From assembly GCA_037447655.1 (NCBI GenBank), contig JBBHKE010000059.1, positions 186,001 through 250,000 of the forward strand: DNA of 64,000 bases, given 5' to 3'. Below are positions 9,666 through 21,600 of the stretch, piece by piece (the stretch's first letter is position 1; each line of letters opens with the position of its first letter). Position numbers and translations under genes: made by a program. Below the pieces are notes generated by a model. That model was given only the letters and a program-made list of their open reading frames with translations, searched no databases and had not been told where the DNA came from. The DNA comes from Zygnema cylindricum. Taxonomy: Eukaryota; Streptophyta; Zygnematophyceae; Zygnematales; Zygnemataceae.

Positions 9666-12600
9666 CTATTCACTTAATCCCACTGCGTCCCTACAATACT
9701 TCAGTTTAGGAGCCGGAAGAGCTTTAGTGAGCATATCAGCAACCATTTTTGCATCTGGCAAATAGCATAATTTAATCACTCTAGAGAACACTTTTTCTCT
9801 TACAAAGTGTAATCTTACATCCATGTGCTTGCTTTTGAAATGGTGACTTGGGTTAGAAGCAATGGCAATGGCAGCCTGGTTATCACACCAGATCACTTGT
9901 GGGCCAACCTGCATGTATCCCAGCTCTTGTAACATGGATTTCACCCATAAGAGTTCTTTGAGGGACTGAGCTTCCTGCCATATATTCTGATTCCATCGTC
10001 GATTGTGCCGTGACTTTTTGAAGTTTGCAGCTCCAACAGCAAGTCCCGTTCCCAATTTGAAGAACAATCCCGTGGTGGATTTTCAACTCGGCATATTCTA
10101 TAACTTGCATCACTCCATGTTTGTAGCTTCACTTCTCCTCCGCGTAGTGTGAGTTTAAGGTCTTTGGTTCCTGCCAAGTATCTTAAAACTCTTCTTGCTG
10201 CATCACGGTCAGATTTCTTCGGATTCTCTAGACTTCTGCTCAGTACCCCGACTGCTGCAGCAATGTCAAGACGGGTACAATTCATGAAGTATATTAAACT
10301 TCCCACTATCTGTCTGTAAGGTATCTGTGTCATAGAATCATCCTCCCCTGACCCAAAAATTTCACTGACAATAACACCCGGTTCTGTTTCTTCCCCCTCT
10401 AACTTATGCCGAAACTCCATTGGTGTTACACATCCTTTTGCCCCCCGCATTCCATATTCATCTAACATGTTTCCAATAGCCTCCTTTTGAGTCAATTGTA
10501 TTAATCTGTTTTTCCTGTCCCTCTCTACCTGAATACCCAAAATATATTTTGCCTCACCGAGGTCTTTCATCTCGAAGCGTGATTTCAAAGCAGTTTTAAT
10601 TTTGTTAATTTCAGCTATTGATTTGCTGACTAATAGTAGATCATCTACGTATACCGCTATATATACTATTCCATCCTCACCCTGTAGAACATAGACAGAG
10701 TGATCAGAGCTTATCCTTTTAAAGCCTAGACCAGTTAAGAATTCATCAAGTTTTAGATTCCATTGCCTCGGGGCCTGTTTTAGGCCGTATAATGATTTTA
10801 GCAATTTACATACTAGGTGCTCTTTTCCTGGTTCTGCATACATTTCAGGCTGCTGCATGTAAATGGTCTCCTCTAGTTCTCCATGCAAAAAGGCCGTCTT
10901 TACATCCATCTGATGTATTTCCATATCTTCTATAGCAGCTAGAGATAGCAAAATCCTAACTGTTGGAAATCTTACAACAGGAGAAAAGGTTTCTTCAAAG
11001 TCAATTCCTTCCTTTTGGTTATAACCCTTTGCCACAAGTCTAGCCTTGTATCGTTCAATGGTATTATCTGGATTTAACTTCACCTTGAATACCCATTTGC
11101 TGCCGATCGCTTTTCGATCCGGAGGAAGGTCCACAAGCTCCCATGTCTGAGCCTTCATGATCGACTTCATTTCATTGTTTGCCGCCTCGATCCAGTGATT
11201 CCGCTCCGGCGATGAGAAGGCTTCCCGGATGGTCATAAGCTCCCCTGAGGCTGCCAAGTAGGCAAAGTGAGAACTTGCTTGCAGGCGGCTACTGGATCTT
11301 CTTCCCCCCGGAAATTCTGAGGCTGAAATTGTCGGATCCCGTGCGTTGCGCTTGTTGCGCTGGTTGCGATCCGTAGGCACTGACTGCTGTTGTTGCGCTG
11401 CGAAACGAACTGGTTGCGCAACCCGATTTTGTTCCGACGCCGGTGGTACCACTGGTAAATTTTGCATCCGCGGGACAATATTATGGATGCTATCTAAAAT
11501 GACATATTCTTGTACTTTGTGCTGCTTTTGCTGCTCTGTCATTTTAAATAAGTCTATCGAGTCTAGTTCATCTTTTACAACGATATTCCTTGCTACAATG
11601 ATTTTCTGTCTCTCAAAAACAAACACTCTATAACCTTTGGAGTGATCATCATATCCTAACAAAATGCCCGGCAATCCCTTAGGTTCCATTTTCCATCTAT
11701 TATTAGACGTATCCAAAATAAAGCATTTACTTCCAAAGACTTTGAAGTGACTGACATCCGGTTTTCTACCCGTCCAGATCTCATAAGGAGTGGTTTCTAT
11801 CGATCTTGAACCTATCCTATTTTTGATATAAACTGCACAATTTAATGCTTCAGCCCAGAATTTCGGATCGACGTCCTTATCCGCAAGCATGGACCTAGAG
11901 CTTTCTGTGATAGTTCTGTTTAGTCTTTCTGAGACGCCATTCTGTTCCGGAGAGTATGGGACAGTCAATTTATGACTTATACCTTCCTTGAGTAAGAAGT
12001 TTTCAAACTCTTTTGACGTATATTCCCCGCCATTGTCCGATCTAAGCTCCAAAATTGGTAGACCGTGTAGTTTCTCCACCCACGCTTTGTAGTGTTGAAA
12101 ATGAGTGAAGACTTCACTCTTTTCTTTCATGAAGTAGACCTTAGTAAACCTCGAAAAATCATCTGTAAATGTAACCATATATTTCATCCCCCCGGCAGAT
12201 GGTACCTTTGCAGGACCGAAAACATCAGAATGAATGAGTTGCAAAAGTTTAGTGGACCTGTGTTCAGACTCTTGAGGAAACGGTAGTCTGTGTATTTTTC
12301 CTAGTGCACATCCATCACATGTTCTAGGTGACTGGTTTGACACAGTGACTCCTTCTATTTTACCAGCATTGACCATTTGTTTCATACTATCATAGTTCAC
12401 ATGGCCTAGCCTTTTATGCCACAGCTCATCTGAGGATAATGCACCGGAATACAAAACATCATTTTCTTTATTATCCGGCATATCCATTCGATACATTTTG
12501 CTGGCATCTCTAGTTCCCGTAACTGCAATTTTCCCATTTTTGCTAACAACTTGCCTGGCGTGTTTCAGATTGACCTCAAACCCTTTACTTTCTACCAAAG

Positions 12601-12853
12601 ACGTTGAGAACAAATTTTTCTTAAAATCTGGGACATAAAGAACATTATGAAGAGTTCTCTCAACAGCCTTTCCCTCTACATCAACTAGCAAGGAGACATC
12701 GCCTACAGCCCGCGTTTGCACACTCATCCCACATGCATAGTATATATTTTTCTCTGGTGTTGATTTCAGATTTTTGAAAACTGCCTTGTTCCAGCACATG
12801 TGGGCCGATGCTCCCGTGTTCATTATCCATCCATTGTCTTTAGCGCCCTCCAT
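9666..12853 (-). pseudogene. CopA pol polyprotein: protease, integrase, reverse transcriptase, RNase H
   Basis: The 970-codon frame (12853 down to 9941) starts with protease WIMNTGASAHMC, where the catalytic Asp of the D-S/T-G motif is Asn. Next come the pre-integrase zinc region (LWHKRLGHVN...CDGCALGK), the integrase core with HSDVFGP, RSDNGGEYT and PEQNGVSERLNRT (all three acidic residues present), and reverse transcriptase (KWVFKVKLN, YKARLVAKG, MDVKTAFLHGEL, YGLKQAPRQW, VYVDDLLL). Near 10067 the frame shifts, and the RNase H part continues to 9666 (VIWCDNQAAIAIA, HHFKSKHMDVRLHFVREKV, DMLTKALP). The D-to-N change and the frameshift argue that this copy is not autonomous. Confidence 0.9.
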
Positions 12854-13848
12854 CGCTGCCCCATCGCAAATAGATCATCATCCTCCTCGTTAGAGAGTGA
12901 GAGAGACTCGTCATGATGAGATGAAGACGCCGAGAATAGTGCATTTCCTCGTTGTGACGATCCCGTGAAGCCGTGATGAAACTAGCTATGCTGCCAACCA
13001 GGCCTATATAGACCTGTTTCATTAGCCTTTTTAAGCTTAGGACAGAATTTGTATCCATGACCTTTTTCATTACAATAAAAACAAGCATTGAAAGATTGTC
13101 TATTTCCTCTTTGATTAAACTGTCTAAACTGATTCTGATTCTGATTAAACTGATTTCTCTGTTGATTAAAATGACCTTTTTTGTCAAACTCAGTGTTAAA
13201 TGCCTCTACTTGTATTTCACCATTAAGAATTTTCGAGTTTGCCTCCTCTTCTAGTATCAAATTAATAGCTAACTGTAGTGTCCAGCTAGCTTTATCTTTT
13301 TGTTTCAGCCTATCTGACGCTGCTCTCATAGTATTAGGAAGGCCCCTCATTAGCAAAGCAGCCTGCTGAAACTGAGGTAAAGATCCGCCTGCACATGCAT
13401 GAGAATCTATTAGTATTCAAAATTTGTTACAATATTCAGCCATTGTGCCACTCGTGTATTTGTAGTCCCAAACTCGTCCAGCCAAAAATAGTTCTTCCTG
13501 CACATTAGCCTTTTCAAAATCATCCTTGAGAGATTTCCAGATATCGATCGCCTTTTTCATTTTTATCCGTGACATCGCCAATTCTTCTGAAATACAGAAC
13601 TTCAGAATTGACCGAGCTTGCGAATTTTTCTTTGACCATGACGGATCTAATTCCACCAGTGAACCATCCAGAATATCCAAAAGATTAACATTTTCGAAGT
13701 GAGTTTCCACCATATCCGCCCAATACGCGTATTTTTCTCCTGAGAAAATAAGAATTCTTGATGAAAGGCCCATAACCTGTTGTTCTACGACCACTGGAAC
13801 AGGTGGAGCATCAGCAGTAGTAGTGGAAGTAGACATAATCTCACTCAC
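12854..13848 (-). pseudogene. CopA gag with zinc knuckle (in-frame TGA)
   Basis: The start ATG at 13848 lies inside the 5' LTR, 71 bp before its end. The coding sequence then reads through the primer site as QQVMG. Residues 1-143 are a copia gag N-terminus (YWADMVETHFENVN, WKSLKDDFEKANV). An in-frame TGA at 13414-13416 interrupts the frame. The same frame resumes with LPQFQQAALLMRGLP and reaches the CCHC knuckle CFYCNEKGHGYKFC near 13080-13040, then stops with TAG about 12979-12981. An acidic linker follows, and pol is in another frame. Known family role: the gag shell packages element RNA. Confidence 0.8.
13763..13777 (-). other. CopA primer-binding site (half initiator-tRNA type)
   Basis: Immediately inside the 5' LTR the minus strand reads GGTTATGGGCC then TTTC. 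The first 11 bases complement the anticodon arm of plant initiator tRNA-Met (GGGCCCAUAACC), not the tRNA 3' end. The same sequence encodes VMG of gag. Confidence 0.7.
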
Positions 13849-14669
13849 AGAAGCTTATCAAGAATCCTATTAAACAGCTGTTTTCTACAGCTCACCAAAT
13901 CTGATACAATAAACCAAATTGCTTCACACTATACCACAGTATAGAATATTACAAAAATTGACAACTCCCAAAGTTTCAGCTTAATTGATCCAACATACAC
14001 AAAGACATGCAACTTAGAAGTTTCCCAAAAACAGTCTGCAGATTTACACAGTCTGGAAGTCTGGATACATAAAATGTTCTACGTCCTAAGTCTTATACTC
14101 TTCACTTAGTTGTACTTCTACATAGTGCTGTGCCGCTGATACAAGTGTTCCTACAAGATACGTCCAAAAGAACTAAACTGCCACTAACGTCTAAGTGCAC
14201 CTGATCACGATAAAACTAATCTATCACTGCACACTCAATATGACTAAGAATCCTATACAGGTTATTTAATCAAATACTTGTCGCCTGGCTTAGTGAATCT
14301 CGTCCGTTGACTTGATTCGAATTAACCGCAGTAGCGCAGTTCAATTCCTGATTATATTCAAAAATATCCGCAGCTTCATAGGAGTTGTGTTATCACACAC
14401 AAAAGTTCGCCGCAGCTGCGTTTGTCTAGTTGCGTAGCAACTGCGTTGTTATGTACCAAAATATCCGTAGTTGCGTTTGACCCGTTGCGTCGCAGGCTGT
14501 GGTTGTCCGTACAAAAATAACTGCAGCTGCACTTGTTCCATCTGCGTCGCAGCTGCGTTGTCGGTGCCAAAATCCTGTACTGTGATTCAAGTGATGACGC
14601 ATGTCCATATAGATCTATTTTTCCGCCGTCCTATAGATTTGCTGAGACTTAAAGCTTTTCAAAACAAAA
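13778..14669 (-). repeat. CopA 5' LTR
   Basis: Same length as the 3' LTR. Several differences from it are CpG to TpG or CpA changes within the GCAGCTGCG zone (14365-14600). The gag start codon (13848) is inside. Confidence 0.9.
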
Positions 14670-16680
14670 ATGTGGTTGTAACTTAGCTAACTTACTTTGT
14701 ATTTTAGCGTGGATTAGGCGGACCCGGATTTCAGGTGTCTTTATGTGTTTACTTGAAATTGTTATTTAAGTTTGTGACGATTGTATACGTGGACCATACC
14801 CGTGATGGCTGTCACCGTGTAAAATCTGTCTTTGCTGCACCGTATTTTTTCGAATTTTTTTGAAGCTTCGCAAGACACATCATAATTTTTTAAACGATTT
14901 CGTATGTAGCATGTGTTTGCGTGACATTGTAGACGTGCAACCTTGTAGCCGTGGTTGTACGACATGCCTTTGCGTAAACCTCTCCTGTCTGGTCGCCATG
15001 ACTTCGCAAATTTTTCACCTTCTCAAATTTTTCACCTTTGCGTGAAATGACACTACAACATCGAGACCTCTGCAAAAAAAACCGTACAAACTGCATGGGG
15101 ACAAAAACCAAAAACCATGTACTTTTTTCTTTCGTCAAAAAAAATCGAAAAACTTTTCACACGTGGAAATATATTTTTCTATTGATGTAAACTGTTTTTC
15201 TTAGCCTAAAACACATTGTCGATGTTGTTTATGATAAGTTTGAAAATGACGTGACAGTGGGTCGAAAAAACACAAGACGACAAATTTTATTACATCCTAA
15301 GTTTGACAATAACGCAATTTGTTATTTATAAATTTACGATTTCTTCGTACGGTTGCAGCTTCGGCAGTACGACGCTAAGTCATACATGAAACAACAGAAA
15401 AAAACCCGAACCTAGCCACATGGGGCCGCACCCTGAATCAAAATTTTGAATTGTTATTTCAGTTAGAGAAACTTGACCACAATTCAAACAAAACCTAGTC
15501 ATACACAAAAATAGAGAAAAGCATTGTTGCTTCTCTTAAAACTATAATCCAAAAAGAACTTTAAAAACAAAAAAAATGGTGAAATTGCTCAGTATTACCC
15601 AGTGAAAGAAAGCAGGGCCACTTCAAGTTGTTGGAAAAAAGTTGAACATGTGTATGAAACTAAAACATCAAACAAATGCATAGTGAAGGGGGAGGTTTTG
15701 CGGCGTGTAACACATGTTTCATAGTTTATCAATACAAGTCAACAAACAGTACTTCAACAATTAACACTCACACATGTTCAGCTTTGGCCAACACGGATAG
15801 TTCGAGAGGACTTCTTCGTAAGTTTATTTAAAAAACGCAGGCAAAAAATAGTGACCGAAAAAATATTGCAAAAATGGTGGCGTTGATGTGTTGCGAGGAC
15901 TTTCGACCATTTTAAATTGGGTTCCACAATTTTTTTGGTGAGAGCGATGACGAAAATTAGGTTTTTATTACCACCGACAAAAAACGCTTGTTAGTGACGA
16001 ATTGAAACGTTATTTTGATTTAAAATTAACGAACGAGGAAAGATTAAACTTTAAAATACTAAAATGGTGGGAAAAAAAAAGAGATGTACTTGCGAAAAAA
16101 AACAAGATTTCCTATTCTAGCCGGTGTTGCTACATCTATTCTAGCTATTTTGGCTTTTAGATCCATATCTAAATGCCATTTTTCGGATGCCGAGAACACA
16201 ATAACAAACAAAAAGAGCTCACTAACGATTTTAATGATTAGTGATCTTATGTCTGTTAAATCCAACCGAAATCTTTTTAATGCATAATTTTTTGTTTTGT
16301 TTTGTTTTCTAACTATTGTTTTTTTGTTAGTATCGGTTATATATTTGTTTCTTTGATTTTTTTTTTTGTATTTCACAGTTTTTCTAGTGTTTATCTTTTT
16401 TTTTTTCTTAAACCGGAATGCTTATTTTACCAAATTACCAAAGCGTGGTATTAATACCACATTTAGATTTGTAGATTTTGTGTAATTTTTAAGTTTGAGG
16501 TTGAGATTTTGTATAATAAAGTCGAAAATAGGACGAGGTTGTGATTTGATTATTTCTATATTTGATACTACAAATCATTATTTGGATTTTATGCTTATTA
16601 ATTAACGCGTGGAATATAACCTACTACATTTACCACATCTTCTTGCAGTAAATAGTATTATAAATCATAATTTCCCAATA
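14670..16680. other. AT-rich intergenic DNA, no gene seen
   Basis: Short frames only, with no conserved motif, splice-supported exon or RNA gene recognised. It is rich in homopolymer A/T runs and in GTACG/CGTAC motifs that recur across the non-genic parts of the window. Confidence 0.6.
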
Positions 16681-16681
16681 A

Positions 16682-17366
16682 CACTACACTGCGAGTCGTT
16701 AGTAGTGTTATTAACGCTAATTCCGTCACCATGAGTTTTGACCCAAAAACCTTAAAAAAAGTAAATAACTCTAAATTTTTCTTTACATTATTTAAGGTAT
16801 TTTTTGAATCAACGTTAACAACTATACACCGCGAAACGTCATTAGTGTCAATAACTCTAATTTGGGTTCTTAAAATTTTGATTTTTTTCCTCAAATAAGA
16901 TATATGATTTTAATTTTTCGTTGACGATAATTAAGGTACCATACAAAATAGTGTAAAGAACGAAAATAAAATAAGATCTAAATAGTGTGGTGAACAGTCG
17001 ATGTTAGACCGTACCTAATTGTACCTTTTCAAGTGAAAAAAAATAAATCGGACGTGCACGGATAGAAACATGCGCTAAAAAAACGTGATTAGTCTGACAC
17101 GTAAATTAGTTTGACATGTACGGATATTTAAATTTCACAACGGCCTACTATTTTTAATATTTTGTACAGATACATATATTAATGTATATAATCGTACGAC
17201 GATTATTCCATTTTTGTTGTTCCCAAATTAACATTAGTGTCGAAATTATAATACACCTTTTAAAAAAAAAAAAACAAATTTATAATTAGCATCAATTACA
17301 ATAATTTTTTTGCAAAACTATTTAAAATTTGACACTAATAACGATTCACGGTGTAGTATAATACTA
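16682..17366. mobile_element. Possible degraded MITE-family element
   Basis: The left end ACTACACTGCGAGTCGTTAGTAG and the right end ACTAATAACGATTCACGGTGTAGTA resemble, as inverted repeats, the termini of the MITEs at 17834, 60161 and 61381. A second left-like end (TATACACCGCGAAACGTCATTAG, ~16825) lies inside, so two overlapping or nested members are possible. The interior is AT-rich with no coding. Confidence 0.45.
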
Positions 17367-17833
17367 TTTTAAATAGTGTGGCTTACGATCAGTGTCTGAC
17401 CGTGCAAAATTGTACTGTATTAACGAAAAAGTACAAAAAATGATTTAATACATGTCGTTATGATGTAACTGCGCTTTCACAAACTGCGTAGTGCAAATGT
17501 CACAATGACGTGAAATTGTACGTTTGTCAGACTTTGTATGTGTACCAAAAATATATATTTACGATAATTACGGTTCGCTGTGAAATAAATGCTTACCTTT
17601 AAAAACAACGAGCGTTGTAATTTTGTACTTTTTCCGTTACGATCGGGTACGATCAATTGCAAAATATGGAGTTTCGGTTAACTTTTACTTTCGTAAACGA
17701 CGGTCAGTTAATGGTTAACAATTTTGGAGCGTGACATAACACGGTCAGGCGTCAATTACTCTGATTTTGGAAAAAAAATCGGTGGGTTTCGGTCATATTA
17801 AATTTTCACTTTTGCTACCTCTAATGGGCAACT

Positions 17834-17962
17834 ACTACACCGCGAATCGTTGTTAGCGTTATGAACTCTATATCGGCGCCCCAAAATTTTGACATTAATA
17901 CCTTAAATAGAATAAACTATACTATTTAAGGACATGGACTATAATATGCCACGTCTTCTGGC
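17834..17962 (+). mobile_element. Left half of a MITE split by the gypsy element
   Basis: It starts CTACACCGCGAATCGTTGTTAGCG and aligns with the intact MITE at 61381-61583 up to CCACGTCTTCTGGC, where the gypsy LTR begins (17963). The missing right half is at 45552-45633, directly after the far end of the gypsy element. TGGC is duplicated at the junctions (17959-17962 and 45552-45555). Confidence 0.75.
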
Positions 17963-18143
17963 TGTCATGCCGCAAGGCGTCGGCGGGTATTATTGCTGAA
18001 TCCTATACTAATTAGCGTGTATGTGACGTGACACGTTTGTAATTTTGCGTACAGCTGAAGGTACAAGATAATCAAAGGCCGTACTACATGCACGTACGAT
18101 ACAACGAGAAACCGACGTGGAACTAGATTGTGGTTCGACATCG
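17963..18143 (+). repeat. Gypsy 5' LTR, first part
   Basis: It starts TGTCATGCCGC directly after the MITE half. It aligns with 5624-5810 of copy 1 (GGCGGGTATT, CTAATTA, GTGACGTGACA, CGTGGAACTAGA). It is cut by CopB1 at 18144, after the target site CATCG. Confidence 0.7.
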
Positions 18144-19168
18144 TGCAATTATGTGTCCCCCATTAGACTACAAAATACAGGAAGCCTCTAGATACTTGTT
18201 AACTAGCCCACTTTAACCCACAGCCACTGCTGGCCAGGCAATCAAGCTGACAATCTGAATGCACCCCTGTGCAGCCTGGACTCCCCTGAGTCCGTAGCAA
18301 AAAGAATCTCTAAAAACACCCAACCAGGCGATAAGTTATAAGGCAGTAAAAATGCCAATTTGTACAAACTCTCAAAGGGAGAGGTGACTGCATACCAAAA
18401 TTTTCTAAGTCCTGATTCCCTCTAATAACTTCTATCTACTGAAGTACAGACCAATGAGATTACTCTATCGTACCAGAAAGTACTACTGCCGGTGTACCTT
18501 TTGTACGGCCTATGTACAACCTGACTATTAAGCGGACGCGTGTCTCCTTTTCACCCGTCCGTACATTCCTCGGAATTCCTATGACCGAATGTCACCTCTC
18601 CACGTGGCTCCAGGTCATGCCACATCACTAAACGCCAAAGTGACTACTCCAGGATTTCGGCGATGATGTGCGCCGTTGGATTTGCATCGAGACGCAATCT
18701 TGGCCGTAATAATACTTGCGCGATATTTGTTTCGTTGTCGAAACAAAATGCGTGGTATCCGTTTTGAATTGGTACATTTATAAAACTGTATCCATGCACG
18801 CCGTACACAATTTTAGTTAAATGGATTTGCTCCTTTCTAAATATATATATATATCTATCACATACCATAGCATTTAGCATTGGTCCTAGTCTAGTAGGAT
18901 AAAGTTGACCACTATCAGCCAGCTTGACAAACCGCAGGTACCGCGATCAAAACCTGGGTCTGTCAGGTATATTATTAGTAGCCATAAAAATATCTGCTTG
19001 TTGAACAAAGGCAGCCATGGATAAACCACTCTCTCTATCCTTCAGTGACTACAATAAGTATAGGGGCTTGAGAGAGGAGGTGTAAGAAGGTTGTCTGCCC
19101 TTTTTCTTTTTCTTTTATACTAATATTTTAAACCTAGAAAATACTCTAGAAATCTATGAATTTAAACA
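18144..19168 (-). repeat. CopB1 3' LTR
   Basis: About 1025 bp, TGCAATTATGTG...TTTAAACA on +. It is clearly homologous throughout to 24019-25044. The adjacent purine tract on minus (AAATAAAAGGAG, 19169-19180) fits a polypurine tract. Confidence 0.9.
18885..18965 (+). other. tRNA-like A-box/B-box cassette, antisense in the CopB1 3' LTR
   Basis: The A-box-like CTAGTAGGATAAAGTTG (~18891) and the B-box-like CGCGATCAAAACCTGG (~18942) are spaced about 50 bp, as in tRNA genes. They lie opposite to the direction of the LTR, about 200-280 bp from its start. A full cloverleaf is not convincing. Confidence 0.45.
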
Positions 19169-19181
19169 CTCCTTTTATTTT

Positions 19182-20540
19182 CTAGTCTAATTTTAATTTT
19201 TCTTTCAACCCGCATTTTTCTCGACAATATTTTAATTTAGGAGAGGGCACAGGTTTGGCCGTTATATCAACCACCATTTCTTCATCAGGTCTATACACAA
19301 GATTTAAAATTTTATTTTCAACTTTTTCTCTTACGAAGCTTAATCTTATATCTATATGTTTTGCTTTGAAATGGTGTTTTGGATTGGCTGATATTGCGAT
19401 TGCAGCTTGATTATCACATAAGATTTCATGCACTCCCTCCTTTATATATCCCAGTTCTTGCAATAATGACTTCACCCACATTAGTTCTTTTACAGCAGAA
19501 CAAGACGCTATTTACTCAGCCTCCATAGTAGACTGAGCGACCACCTTTTGTTGCTTACTGCTCCAACAGCAAGCACATTCCCCCACATACAAAACATATC
19601 CAAAAGTGCATCTTCTCAAAGGTGCATCCCTATAACTGGCATCACTCCAAGTGGTGATATCAGTGTGCTCCCCTCCCAAATGCAACCATAATTCTCTGGT
19701 TCCAACGAGATATCTCATGACTCTCTTGGCTGCCTCCCAATCTCTCTTTCTGGGATCGTTGAGACTCCTATTGAGGACTCCTACTGCTGCCGCTATGTCT
19801 GGCCTTGTACAGTTCATAAAGTAGATCAAACTTCCTACGACCTGTCTGTAAGGAATAGACTTCATAAACTCTCTCTTTTCTAGACTCATCTGATCATCTA
19901 AGATTATCACTACTCCTTCTACACTCCCATCACTTATTTTTTTCAAGTCCATGGGAGTGGTACAACTGTTAGCTTTCTCCATTTGAAATTTCTCAAGCAT
20001 ATTTCCTATTGCTTCTTTCTGAGTGAGTCTTATGATCTTTTTACCCATATCTCTTTCCATTTGAATCCCCAAAATATATATTGCCTCCCCTAAATCTTTC
20101 ATGTCAAATCTGCTTCTAAGATCTTTCTTCAACTTATTGATCTTTTCCAAAGACTTACTTCACACCAGCAGATCATCCACATAAATTGCAATAAATACCA
20201 CACCATTCTCATCCTCAAACATATAGATAGAATGGTCAGAGCTGATCCTGATATATCCCAGACCAGTAAGAAACTCATCTAGTTTCTTATTCCACTGTCG
20301 TGGAGCCTGCGTAAGTCCATATAAGGATTTTATGAGCTTGCAGACTTTACTCTCTTCTCCATTCTCCACAAATCCCTCTAGTTGCCTCATGAAGATTTCT
20401 TCCTCTAACTCACCATTGAGGAAGGTGGTCTTAATGTCCATATGATGAATTTCTATGTCTTGCGCTGCTGCTACACTGAGGAGAATCCTGACTGATGGGA
20501 AACGAACAACTGGGGCAAATGTCTCCTCATAGTCAATCCC
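19182..20540 (-). pseudogene. CopB1 reverse transcriptase (C-terminal part) and RNase H
   Basis: Three pieces in different frames. 20441-20160 (MDIKTTFLNGEL, YGLTQAPRQWNKKLDEF, IAIYVDDLLV). 20150-19512 (RSRFDMKDLGEAIYILGIQ, SIPYRQVVGSLIYFMNCTRPDIAAAVG, RDWEAAKRVMRYL, WSDASYRD). 19481-19182 (EILCDNQAAIAIS, HHFKAKHIDIRLSFVREKVE). The YVDD box is intact but the frame is broken by stops near 20540, 20155 and 19500. Confidence 0.88.
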
Positions 20541-21203
20541 CTACTTTTGGGTGAAACCCTTTGCCACCAAACGAGCCTTATATCTTTCGATGGTATTGTC
20601 AAGGTTTAGTTTTAGTTTAAAGACCCATTTACACCCAATAGGTTTTCTGTCTGGAGGGCAATCCGCTAGTTCCCAGGTATTTGCGTCCATGATGGAAGCC
20701 ATTTCATCATTTATGGCCCTGATCCATCTGTTTATTTTTGGACTGTTCATTGCCTCCAAGTATGACTGAGGCTCATCAGGATGTGATAGCTTACTTACCT
20801 TATGAGCCGCCTGTTTCTCTTGTATCCTTTTGCTGCTCCTTCTCCCCCCTTCAAATTCTAAAGCTGGAATAGAGGGAAGTCTTAGGTTCCTCCTTAGTGT
20901 CTCATTAGCTCCCCTATTCATGGAAGATGGTTCCGATTTCTCCTCTTTTGTCTCCTCGAAATCCATGGGAATATGTGGGGTATCTGGTAGCTCTCCTGTA
21001 TCTTGGATCTCCAGTGAATCTGTAATCACGGTATCACTCATGTCATTTTCGGGAAAAACAAAGTTCTCCTCACTCTCGGACTCAAACTTGATTCTTATCT
21101 TCTTAGTATATTTAAAGGGGTCAATTGACTTTCCTTCATCCATGACAACTAGGTGTTTTACCAGAATGATATCTTGTTTCTTCCAAGTATGACTGAGGCT
21201 CAT
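20541..21203 (-). pseudogene. CopB1 integrase-RT linker and start of RT (duplicated unit A)
   Basis: Contains the basic GGRRSSKRIQEKQ stretch typical of the copia linker, then WELADCPPDRKPIGCKWVFKLKLN and RYKARLVAKGFTQK (RT fingers). 20756-21182 is unit A of a tandem duplication whose unit B is 21183-21600. A stop follows TQK. Confidence 0.85.
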
Positions 21204-21600
21204 CAGGATGTGATAGCTTAGTTACCTTATGAGCCACCTGTTTCTCTTGTAGCCTTTTGCTGCTCCTTCTCCCCCCTTCAAATTATGAAGCTAGAATAGA
21301 GGGAAGTCTTGGGTTCCTCCTTAGTGTCTCATTAGCTCCTTTATTCATGGAAGATGGTTCCGATTCCTCCTCTTCTTTCTCCTTGAAATCCACGCGAATA
21401 TGTGGGGTATCTCGTAGCTCTCTTGTATCTTGGATCTCCCCTGAATCTGCAATCACTGTATCACTCATGTCCTTTTAGGGAAAAACAGAGTTCTCCTCAC
21501 TCTCGAACTCAAACTTGATTCTTATCTTCTTAGTATATTTAAAGGGGTCAATTGACTTCATCCATGACAACTAGGTGTTTTACCAGAACGATATCTTGTT
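20756..21600 (-). repeat. 427-bp tandem direct duplication inside CopB1
   Basis: 20756-21182 and 21183-about 21600 carry the same sequence at an offset of 427 bp, from CCAAGTATGACTGAGG to GATATCTTGTTT, with scattered substitutions. The unit spans the end of integrase and the linker, so the acidic/basic linker is present twice. Confidence 0.85.

Larger units (their letters stand above)
8579..14669 (-). mobile_element. Ty1-copia retrotransposon CopA (nearly full length)
   Basis: Two LTRs of about 892 bp (8579-9470 and 13778-14669) flank gag and pol on the minus strand. LTR ends are TGTTGT...ACAACA, and in the 5' LTR the last triplet reads AAA. The primer site and polypurine tract are in place. 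Coding is damaged only by one in-frame TGA, one TAG and two frameshifts, and the main pol frame is open for 970 codons, so insertion is fairly recent. The element sits in gypsy copy 2 on the left. The 5-bp flanks (AGCAT at 8574-8578, ATGTG after 14669) do not match, so one side has been rearranged. Confidence 0.9.

Noticed and set aside
16059-16376. Small overlapping frames on both strands in AT-rich DNA
   Set aside because: No conserved motif, hydrophobic pattern or splice context; consistent with chance frames.
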